A DNA stretch of 64,000 nt from Closterium sp. Naga37s-1. Lineage: Eukaryota; Streptophyta; Zygnematophyceae; Desmidiales; Closteriaceae. Positions 56,315-64,000 of the stretch are shown piece after piece (the first letter of the stretch is position 1; every line of letters starts with the position of its first letter). Below the pieces are notes generated by a model. The model had not been told where the DNA came from, did not search any database, and saw only the letters and a program-made list of their open reading frames with translations. The stretch spans positions 2,480,501 to 2,544,500 of the forward strand of contig CANJKZ010000777.1 in the NCBI GenBank assembly GCA_947471745.1. Reading direction: 5' to 3'. The position numbers and the translations under genes are program-made.

Positions 56315-57240
56315 CTAGGGTGGTGGATTGCGGTTTTGTGCGATTCCAGGGGGGTTTAGCATGGGTGGAATACGGTTTTGTGCAGTTCTAGGGGAGCTAG
56401 CACTGGTGGAGTACGATTCTGTGTGTTTCTGTGTTGTTCTGTGCGGTTATGTGCGGTTCTGTACGGTTTTGTGCGGTTCTGTCGGTTCAGCAGGTACGGG
56501 TGGTAGACTATGGTTTCCAGGTGTGGCTAGTTGGTCGGGCTGAGGCTAGTTAGGTGGGGCGGCGGGTGAGGCAGCTCCTGGGGCAGCGGGTGTCAGGTGG
56601 GGCGGCGGGTTTCAACTCGTGGGGGGGCGGCGGGTAAGGCAGCCGTTTAAGGGTGGGGCAGCGGTTAAGGCGGCGAGCTGCACGTGCGCGCGGCTGGTGC
56701 TGTGCGTGCGTGCGACTGACGACGGGACCACGGGGCCCGCTATCGAAAGGGCCGCGGGGCCCGCTATCGAAAGGGCCGCGGAGCCCGCTATCGAAAGGGC
56801 CGCGGGGCCCGCTAGCGAAAAAGGGGGCCGCGGGGCCTGTTCCTACGGTCGATGGGAGATGGGCGACGGGCGGCCGGCTACGGGAGGGGAAAAATCGATG
56901 GGCGCCGGGCGACGGGAGGGGAGAAATCGACGGGCGACGAGCGACGGGAGGGGAAAAAATCGATGGGCGACAAGAGATCTACGGGCGACGGGGTGGGTAC
57001 TGACGACGGGCGCGCTCCGGGCGACAGGCGACGGTCTACGAGGCGCGCATTACAATGGGGCGCGCGTTAGTACGAGGCGTGCGCTAGCGAATTTGGTGGG
57101 CCCTTAATCTATAGAGTGAAAACGCTAGGGGAAACCCTAGCCAGGGAAACCTAGCTCTATACCATGTTTCAATATGAGAATGAATGAGTAGAAGTAGAAA
57201 GTACAACAAGTATATAGGAAACCTAACCTTAACCCCAACA
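56315..57240 (-). mobile_element. Element D 5' part: leader repeats, PBS and candidate short LTR
   Basis: Continuation of D after A1. 56733-56830 holds four 24-bp units (GGGGCCCGCTATCGAAAGGG core) and 56850-57000 GGGCGACGGGAGGGGAAAAA-type units. On the minus strand TGGTATAGAGCT (57164-57153) looks like a mutated PBS, and the adjoining 57240-57165 (TGTTGGGGTTAAGG...ATTGAAACA, 76 bp) a candidate 5' LTR. A 76-bp LTR is extremely short, so the outer boundary is tentative. Confidence 0.5.
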
Positions 57241-57296
57241 GGTAGAAAGTACACCTAGACTAACAATATAAGCTATAACAAACATGGCTTGACAAG

Positions 57297-58112
57297 AGGA
57301 TCGTCCACGACTTGACCTGTCCTTACACCCCGCAGCAGAACGGCATGGCGGAGCGGGAGATGAGGACGGTGGTGGAGTCAGTGCAGACGATGCTGCTGCA
57401 CATAGGCGTGCAGCACCACTGGTGGCACATCGCTCTGCGGCAGGCCATCTGGGTCCGCAACTGCCTTGAGAGGTCAACGCTGCCATCGGGGATGACGCCG
57501 TCCCAGCTGCTCACCGGGAAGAAGCCTAACTTGTCCCTGGCATGGGTGTGGGGCTACATGGCGCAGTTCTTGGTCCCCAAGCAGCAGCGTGGTGGGAAGC
57601 TGCTGCCGAAGGCTAAGTGGGGCTTTCATTTCAGTGTGTCGGAGGAGAGCAAGGGCTGGGAGCTCTTCGACATCGCCGACAACCGGGTAGTCACCACGTC
57701 AGACGTAATGTTCTACGAGAATATATCACTGGAGGTGTGGAAGTCGGAGCACGGGCCGGCGTTGGGACGGAAGCCGACAGACACCTCGACCGCGACGCTC
57801 CCTCTGCTTGCTGAGGTCGGTGAGCCCGCTGCTGAGGATGTCGAGGATGTTCTCTCTCCCTTCCCCTCCCCTGCCCCTCCTCCCTCTCCCCTTGTGGCCG
57901 ACCTGCGTGGGCTGACTCCGATGTCGGCCTTCTGCGATGAGGGGAGAAGTGGGACGTCGTTTTCGGCGCCGGCCATGAGCATCGCTGGTAGCCGACGTGA
58001 CAAGCAGCAAGTCGACGTCACTAGGGGAGGAGCAGGCCGAGGATGTGCAGCCGACAGTGGTGAAGTCGGCAAAGGGAGCAGTGGCACGGGAGCATCTGAC
58101 AGAGGAGCAGGC
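57297..58112 (+). pseudogene. Isolated Copia integrase fragment
   Basis: Open frame from 57312 with TCPYTPQQNGMAEREMRTVV (catalytic Glu), HWWHIALRQAIWVRNCLERS, WVWGYMAQFLVPKQQRGGKL and VTTSDVMFYENISLEVW, then a Pro/Ser-rich linker. It is the C-terminal half of a Copia integrase, from a family unlike A, D or E2. N-terminal half and RT are absent. Truncated at 58112 by the A3 insertion. Confidence 0.85.
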
Positions 58113-59202
58113 TGTTGGTGTAAGGGCCTAATAAACTCAAGCTATTAAGACTTTATCAAACATAAAACCTCTGCTCGGGGTCACCTCCAAGGGTCCTTGG
58201 GTGCCTGGTACAAGACCAGGCCCTATCCTCGGGTCCGAGTTTGTAGAGAGAGGGATCAAGAGGGACTTAGTCAAAACAGCAAGAGTACCTTGAACGTCGC
58301 GCAGCGTATCGTGCAGACCGTCGATCGGATTAAGCTGAGAAATTCCTATATCGAAGCTGGCTCCAAAAGCTTTAAAATGAACCAAGTTGCCTCGCGAAAA
58401 GTTGTCATTACGAAGTTATGGCTCGGACAGCGTTTGCCTAGCGTTGGAGTGCTAGCGTACTAGCGTTGACTCAGGTAGCATTCCGCCGTCGCACCGCGTA
58501 GAAACGAAATTCCAGCAAGAAGGAATTCGCTTGAATCAATTTCACTATATTCAGGTACAAACAGAGAAGGAATAAATAGCTCTAGCTAGCAAGGACCTTG
58601 GGAATCAACCTGGGAACAACCAGGGATGATCCCAAATAATTCCAAGCAACAGAACCAACCTGGCTGGACAAAACAGCAGGTGGTAGGTTGGTAAACAACC
58701 TCTAGTTCTGTTTTTCCAACCTGGAAAAACAACAACCAGGTTCAGGTCCTAAAAACAGAACCTGTTTTGTCTTTGGCCAACCAGCCAAATGCTGGTTCTG
58801 CTGGTTTCCCCTGGCCCTGTAGCAAACAGATACAGACAAACAACATCCAACCTTCACCTAAATTGTACCCCTATAGTGCCTGCCCTGCTACACTATAGTC
58901 AACCAAACAAAACAGTACAATTTCGAGTTGGATAGAACTGAATCTGCACAATCAATTCAACTGAACCGCAAAGCTTCCATCTTGGGTTCCTTTGCGAGCT
59001 CGTCCTTTCTGCTTGTACTGTTCATAGCGCGTACAATGTTGTGCCGAAGCACATAATGCGCGAGTACCTGCAAATGCTTCAAGCAAAAATTGCGAAAGCA
59101 AACAAACACACGAACATTCCATTCACACCCAAATGCATTCGCACACGCATAATCATACAAACAGATGGCAGGATGTCGTGCAATGTGAATTTGCACCCAA
59201 CA
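58113..59202 (-). repeat. A3 3' LTR
   Basis: 1,090 bp, TGTTGGGTGC...TTACACCAACA on the minus strand. Contains many AACCTGG/CCAGGTT motifs at 58655-58760 and two open frames described under findings. Confidence 0.93.
58569..58582 (-). promoter_or_regulatory. Possible TATA-like element in family-A LTR
   Basis: Minus strand GAGCTATTTATTCC; in older copies the same site reads CTATATATTCC (solo LTR at about 19098). Position about 630 bp into the LTR would suit the U3/R boundary. No start site can be seen directly. Confidence 0.35.
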
Positions 59203-59244
59203 CACTCCCCCTCAGCCTGCCGGCTGCATCCCCATCATTCCATA

Positions 59245-62200
59245 CTAGTTCATGCTCATTCCACTCATCCGCACACAACGCCAATGAGGCTCATCCGCAA
59301 GCCTCTTGGTGAGGAAGTCTGCTGGCTGCTGGTGAGTCTTGATGTAGATCGGATTCACCGTCCCCCTCTTCACCTCCTTACGCAACCAGTGCCACTTGAT
59401 ACGCATGTGCTTGTTCAGCCCATGAAGCACAGCGTTCCTGGCCATCCCAAGAGCTCCCTTGCTATCACAAAACAGCGGCGTAGCAACCTTTTGCTCCTGG
59501 CCAATCTCCTCTAACAGCCTCCTCAGCCAAATCACCTCCTTCACCCCATGGAACATCGCCATGTACTCTGATTCCACAGAAGAGAGTGCTGTCTCCGTCT
59601 GCTTCTTTGACCTCCAACTAACAGGTCCTCCTCCAACTGCGCAGATGTATCCTCCCACAGATGAGGAATCCTCCTTCTCAGAGGCCCACGTAGCATCGGT
59701 AAAGCAAGTGAGAAAGAGCTTGCCTTCTCCAAGCCTCTCCCCCTTCTCTTTCTGCTTCACCTGTGCAGATGCGGAGTATTGAACTCCAATGCTTGGGTGA
59801 GAGTTCAGATACTTCACCACACGCTCAGCTGCATCCACCTGCTCCTCTGATGGATTCTCCACCACCCTTGCCAGCTGCCCAACCGAGAAAGAGATGTCGG
59901 GCCTTGTGTGAACTGCTGCATACAAGAGGCTGCCCACCAAGGACTGAAATTGCTGCTGCTCCTCGGCTTCAACCCCTTCATCCTCTGCAGCTTTCACAAG
60001 CTTGAATTCTGCTGGCAGGGGAGTTGCAACTTTGCGCTCATTCTCAATCCCGTATTTCTCCCCCAGCTCCTTGATGAACTTCTCCTGGTGCAGCTTCAAC
60101 CACCTGTGATCCAGATCCCTCTCCACATGCATCTCGAGATGGTACTTTACCTCCCCAAGGTTCTTGCACTTGAAGTTATCCATCAGCTGCTGCTGCACCT
60201 TCTGGATCTCTTTCATGCTGCTACTAAAGAGAAGAATATCGTCCACATAGACCAGAAACAGCACCAGCTTCTCCCCCTCCCCCTTGAGAAAGAGGCTCTT
60301 ATCACAGCTGCTGGTCCTGAATCCCATCTCCTCTAAAACAGCTGCCAACTTCTGGTACCAGCAGCGTGGCGCCTGCTTCAAGCCGTAGATGGACTTTTTC
60401 AGCTTGCACACCCTGCCCGTACCATCCTCATACCCAGGCGGCTGCGTCATGTACACATCCTCCTCTAAAATCCCATTGAGGAATGCCGTTGATATATCCA
60501 TCTGAATGATGAATTTCCCACTAACGGTTGCATCTGCCAACAAGACACGGAGGGTAGGGGGTTTGGCAGTGGGAGCAAAGATCTCATTGAAGTCCCTCTT
60601 CTCCTTCTGCATAAACCCCTTAGCCACTAGCCTACTCTTGTAGATGGTGACCTGTCCCTTGTCATCGGTCTTGATCCTTAGCACCCACTTGCACCGTACG
60701 GCTTTCTTCCCCTCAGGCAGCACCACCAGCTCCCATGTCCCATTCTCTAGCAGGCTCTGGTACTCAGCATCCCTGGAAACCAGCCACTTCTCCCTATCTG
60801 GTCCAGCTAATGCCTCCTCGATGCTAGCTGGTTCCTCTGGTGCAGGGGCAAGAAAACAGTAGGCAGGTTCATCCTCCTCATCCGGATCATAGCCATGCGG
60901 TAGAATCAGCAATGCCTCCTCTGTCCCAAGCTGCTGCTCTGCTACATCAGCTCCTGCAGTCAGCTTCTTAGTAGCCATACGGGTACGTCCTGGCCTGGAG
61001 ACGGGTGTTTCCCATCCCTTCATAACGACACCCTTCGGCTTCTTAGTTTTCCCCTGCTGCTGCTCACCTCCCTCGGATCCAGCAGCTCCACTAGTGCTAC
61101 CGCTAGTCTCCACACCATTGTTTTCACTGGCAGGTGCCTCCTGTACCTTCTCTCCAGCACCACCCTCTGCAGCTACCTCCTCTCCCTCCTCCCACACACT
61201 AGGAGTCAGGTCCAGCTGCATGGTGATCTGCTCCATCTGCTGGGACACCCTGGCCTCCGGCTGTTTCTCCCAGCTCCCATACATTATGCCTTCAACAAAC
61301 TTCACATCCCTGCTGTCAAACAACACACCCTTGGAAGGTTCCCACAGCAGCCATCCCTTGCTCTCAGCAGCCAGCCCCAAATGCACACACCAGATTGCAC
61401 TTGCCCCCAACTTACTGCGGTAGGTCTTGGGGACGTGGGCGACTGCCATGCAACCGAACACCCTCAACATGTCCACCGGCGGCTTCCTCCCAAGCCACCT
61501 CTCCAACGGCACCCACGAGTCATCCCCAACCTTTGTGAGTACCCTGTTCCTAGCGACGGTAGCGTGCCGAACAGCATGGGGCCACATCAAGTTGCCCAGC
61601 CCAGATTCTATGAGCAGCGCCCTAGCTGTCTCCAGAATTGTCCGGTTCGCCCGTTCTGCTACACCGTTAGACTGTGGGGTGTAAGCCGTGGTCAGCTCCC
61701 TCTGGATGCCCTGCTTCTTGAGCCAGGCCGTCATCTCAGCTCCAAGGAACTCACCACCCCGATCTGTCCTAATCCGCTTTACCACACACTCCGCTTGCTT
61801 CTCCACGAATGGCAGCCAATCTTCCCGTATCGTAGAGGCGGCATGGTCCTTCTGCTTCAGCGGATATGCCCACATAAGCCTGCTCCAATCATCCACTATG
61901 GTCAGAAAGTACCGCTCCCCCTTGTGTCCCTGAACCGGCAGCGGCCCCACCAAGTCCATGTGGACCAGCTCCAACGGCTTCTTGCTCCTGCCAGCCACAC
62001 TATGGAAGGGGAAACGGGTAAACTTTGAGAGCAAACAGATTTCACAATTCTCATCAGGTGGCTGTCCGTTCAGCTTCAGACCCTTAACGGCTCCATTTTT
62101 CTCCAACTGCTTCATCAAGGGCATTGCCACATGCCCCAAGCGTCGGTGTGCCGTTGCCCAATCCGTCTCCCCAGATCTGGCCGACACTTTTACACCAACC

Positions 62201-63813
62201 CCTCCAGCGGCATTGCACTCCCCCTGGGATGCAGACCCCTCTCCAGCCTGCCCCCCACCATGCCACGCCAACGCCGGCAGCTGCCACATGGATCTGTACA
62301 CGTCCGTGCTCTCGTGCAGATCCCAAAGCACCCGATTGCCCAGCTGACCCTTGTAAGTGCGTGCACCATCTGTGCTAGTGCTCACCCCAGCCTTGCCAAG
62401 CTTATGGAGGGAGATGAGGTTGGCCTTGAGTTCAGGAACAAGAAGAACGTCGTGCAGCACCACCGGCTTGCCATCCGCTCCCTTAAACGCAGCTCGTCCC
62501 GCACCAGCCACCTTCAGCGCGTGTCTAGAGGCGGAGCACACCTGGTTGATCGGTGCAGCGCGTACGTGGTCCAGCAGGTCCTTGCGCAGCGTCATCGTCC
62601 AAGCAGCGCCTGTGTCCAACACCCAATAATCCAGAGGGTGCAGCTCTGCTCCAACCTTGGCAGAGGCATCTTCTTGCTCCCCCTGCTCCTCCTGTTCTCC
62701 AGAATGGAAGAGATGGCCCGCGGTGCGCTCCTTCTTCTTTTCCGCACCGCCGTTGCTCTTCGGGTTGTTGTCGGACGAATCGGCGACCATGCTCGCGCCG
62801 TTTTTCTGGTTCCTCCGCGCGCCGCCATCCTGGTGACGATTCTGGGGGGTCCATCCATCGGGTTTCTTATAGCACAAAAACCAGGGGTGCCCCTCCTTCT
62901 CACAATACCAGCAACTCCCTTTCATTTTGCCACCAGCACCCGACTTGCCCCCACGTCCAGATTTCGCACCGCGACCCCAACCGGTACCTCCTTGGTCGTT
63001 GGAGTCGTCGTCCTTCTTTGCACCGCGTCCAGCACCACCGAAGCCACGTCCTCTGCCACGTCGGCTTCCTTGCATCCCATAGCCGCTGCTGCCGTCGTCT
63101 CCACCCCTCAGTTGGTGGCGACGGAAGTCCTCCTCCAGAATCTTTGTCCGCACCCACTCGAGTGTCCACGAGCTCTGGTTCTGCGGCAGGCTCAATCCGC
63201 TCGTGAATTGAAGCCACGATTCCGGCAGCAGCGAGAGCATCTCCAGGCACTTGGTCTGCTCCGGGTAGGTGATTCCCGCGGTCGCCAACTTCACATAGAG
63301 GTCGCGCAATTTGTCCAGGAGAGGTTGCACCGGCTCTCCCTCGCTCAGGCGCAACGCGGACAGCTCCCTCTCCAGCGTCAACGTTGCAACAACGGAGGTC
63401 GGGGCGTGCAGCTCCTTCAACACGGTCCACGCCTTCGGACCACACTCAACCTCCGGCAGCAGGTGCATAACGTGGTGACGCTGGTTCAGCTCCAAACTCT
63501 GCGACATCAAATAGTAGCCAGCCGAGGAGCGCTCATCCCAATCTTCCTGCAGCGCGGGGTCACTCGGTCTAGGCTCCTCTCCAATCATTAGTTTCAGCAA
63601 TCCAATCTGACGGAAATATAGTTGCATTTTCCAGGCCCAATCATCATAACCCTCACCATTGAACTTCTCGACGGTGAAGTTTTTTAGCACCTCCTTGACC
63701 AGCGAGCCCTGGTTTGTTCGCGCTCCCCTTGGCGCTGAAACACCAGAATCATGGCTGCCGCTACGATCTTGGGCTGAAGATTCACCAGCTCCCGTCGAGG
63801 TGTTGCCCGCCAT
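59245..63813 (-). CDS. A3 Gag-Pol polyprotein, 1,522 aa, uninterrupted
   Basis: Copia polyprotein that encodes particle protein and enzymes for reverse transcription and integration. From MAGNTSTGAGESS: Gag with EKFNGEGYDDWAWKMQLYF (about 50-70); Gly/Arg-rich segment (245-290); zinc knuckle CWYCEKEGHPWFLC (CX2CX4HX4C, about 296); protease DYWVLDTGAAWTMT (DTGA, about 398); integrase zinc site HRRLGHVAMP...CEIC (555-590), core Asp in VHMDLVG (618) and RTDRGGEF (681), Glu in NGVAERANRT (718); RT with AKGFMQKEKRDFNEIFAP, QMDISTAFLNG and YVDDILLF (about 1188); RNase H with CFTDATWAS, SSVESEYMAMFHGV, FCDSKGALGMA and ADFLTKRL (1360-1510). Gag and Pol are in one frame, as usual for Copia. All catalytic residues I can check are present. 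Confidence 0.95.
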   Translation of the reverse strand: MAGNTSTGAGESSAQDRSGSHDSGVSAPRGARTNQGSLVKEVLKNFTVEKFNGEGYDDWAWKMQLYFRQIGLLKLMIGEEPRPSDPALQEDWDERSSAGYYLMSQSLELNQRHHVMHLLPEVECGPKAWTVLKELHAPTSVVATLTLERELSALRLSEGEPVQPLLDKLRDLYVKLATAGITYPEQTKCLEMLSLLPESWLQFTSGLSLPQNQSSWTLEWVRTKILEEDFRRHQLRGGDDGSSGYGMQGSRRGRGRGFGGAGRGAKKDDDSNDQGGTGWGRGAKSGRGGKSGAGGKMKGSCWYCEKEGHPWFLCYKKPDGWTPQNRHQDGGARRNQKNGASMVADSSDNNPKSNGGAEKKKERTAGHLFHSGEQEEQGEQEDASAKVGAELHPLDYWVLDTGAAWTMTLRKDLLDHVRAAPINQVCSASRHALKVAGAGRAAFKGADGKPVVLHDVLLVPELKANLISLHKLGKAGVSTSTDGARTYKGQLGNRVLWDLHESTDVYRSMWQLPALAWHGGGQAGEGSASQGECNAAGGVGVKVSARSGETDWATAHRRLGHVAMPLMKQLEKNGAVKGLKLNGQPPDENCEICLLSKFTRFPFHSVAGRSKKPLELVHMDLVGPLPVQGHKGERYFLTIVDDWSRLMWAYPLKQKDHAASTIREDWLPFVEKQAECVVKRIRTDRGGEFLGAEMTAWLKKQGIQRELTTAYTPQSNGVAERANRTILETARALLIESGLGNLMWPHAVRHATVARNRVLTKVGDDSWVPLERWLGRKPPVDMLRVFGCMAVAHVPKTYRSKLGASAIWCVHLGLAAESKGWLLWEPSKGVLFDSRDVKFVEGIMYGSWEKQPEARVSQQMEQITMQLDLTPSVWEEGEEVAAEGGAGEKVQEAPASENNGVETSGSTSGAAGSEGGEQQQGKTKKPKGVVMKGWETPVSRPGRTRMATKKLTAGADVAEQQLGTEEALLILPHGYDPDEEDEPAYCFLAPAPEEPASIEEALAGPDREKWLVSRDAEYQSLLENGTWELVVLPEGKKAVRCKWVLRIKTDDKGQVTIYKSRLVAKGFMQKEKRDFNEIFAPTAKPPTLRVLLADATVSGKFIIQMDISTAFLNGILEEDVYMTQPPGYEDGTGRVCKLKKSIYGLKQAPRCWYQKLAAVLEEMGFRTSSCDKSLFLKGEGEKLVLFLVYVDDILLFSSSMKEIQKVQQQLMDNFKCKNLGEVKYHLEMHVERDLDHRWLKLHQEKFIKELGEKYGIENERKVATPLPAEFKLVKAAEDEGVEAEEQQQFQSLVGSLLYAAVHTRPDISFSVGQLARVVENPSEEQVDAAERVVKYLNSHPSIGVQYSASAQVKQKEKGERLGEGKLFLTCFTDATWASEKEDSSSVGGYICAVGGGPVSWRSKKQTETALSSVESEYMAMFHGVKEVIWLRRLLEEIGQEQKVATPLFCDSKGALGMARNAVLHGLNKHMRIKWHWLRKEVKRGTVNPIYIKTHQQPADFLTKRLADEPHWRCVRMSGMSMN

Positions 63814-63843
63814 AGCTACCTATATCGAGGATCACTATAACGC

Positions 63844-64000
63844 AGCTCTGATACCAGCTTGTTGGTGTAAGGGCCTAATAAACTCAAGCTATTAAGACTT
63901 TATCAAGCTTAAAACCTCTCCTCGGGGTCACCTCCAAGGGTCCTTGGGTGCCTGGTACAAGACCAGCCCCTATCCTCGGGTCCGAGTTTGTAGAGAGAGG
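63844..64000 (-). repeat. A3 PBS and start of 5' LTR (partial)
   Basis: PBS TGGTATCAGAGC (63855-63844) and the inner 141 bp of the 5' LTR from 63860. It matches the 3' LTR closely; AAGCTTAAAACC here versus AACATAAAACC in the 3' copy is one visible difference. Confidence 0.92.

Larger units (their letters stand above)
58113..64000 (-). mobile_element. Family-A Copia A3, apparently coding-intact, cut by window edge
   Basis: 3' LTR 58113-59202, PPT CTGAGGGGGAGTG, Gag-Pol 63813-59245, PBS 63855-63844, 5' LTR from 63860 past the edge. Left flank is CAGGC (58108-58112), which should recur at the far end if the insertion is simple. Only copy here with an uninterrupted polyprotein. Confidence 0.93.

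Noticed and set aside
62131-63591. 486-codon plus-strand frame (and the 484-codon frame at 50813-52267 minus)
   Set aside because: Antisense shadows of family-A gag/integrase, with Arg/Leu/His-rich composition and no domain.

Overview
The window comes from a eukaryotic nuclear genome, most likely a green plant or streptophyte alga. It holds one recognisable intron-rich host gene, a large amount of LTR-retrotransposon sequence (mostly Ty1/Copia), and a short interstitial tract of the plant-type telomere repeat (AAACCCT). The host gene resembles the plant form of its family. GC-rich, CT-rich introns suggest an alga rather than a flowering plant, but that is inference and no species can be named.

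Region 1-15.2 kb. A probable exon of an unidentified minus-strand gene runs off the left edge (1-155). Next come a 19-bp tandem array and a GC-rich interval. From about 2 kb to 15,227 lies a plus-strand homologue of NDUFAF5, the mitochondrial complex I assembly factor with a methyltransferase fold. Eleven exons can be joined with consistent AG/GT borders and phases. Intron 8 is 8.8 kb because it contains a 21-bp minisatellite that begins at the exon 8 splice donor, and because a Copia element in a tandem LTR-internal-LTR-partial internal arrangement sits inside that minisatellite.

Region 15.6-26.6 kb. A decayed short-LTR Copia (B) carries a solo LTR of family A. It is followed by a GC-rich degenerate repeat holding a complete 348-bp miniature LTR element with a perfect 5-bp target duplication and a tRNA-like Pol III promoter across its LTR/PBS junction. 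Then come a Ty3/Gypsy relic with a telomere-repeat tract in its integrase, a Copia gag piece, and the 3' end of another Copia.

Region 26.6-43.4 kb. A full-length Copia (E2, TSD AGAAA) is nested in a family-A relic that also holds a 37-bp satellite. A minus-strand E2-family fragment follows, then a family-A element (A2) whose two flanks do not match.

Region 43.4-64 kb. A family-A relic (A4) abuts a short-LTR Copia (D), into which a full-length family-A element (A1, TSD CTAGG) has inserted. An isolated integrase fragment follows. The last element, A3, has a single uninterrupted 1,522-codon Gag-Pol and runs off the right edge. Family A has LTRs of about 1.09 kb, a PBS matching initiator-Met tRNA, and the order Gag-PR-INT-RT-RNase H. 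A3 is the only copy here that looks coding-competent. The host gene apart, nearly every open frame beyond 5.7 kb is retroelement or low-complexity sequence.
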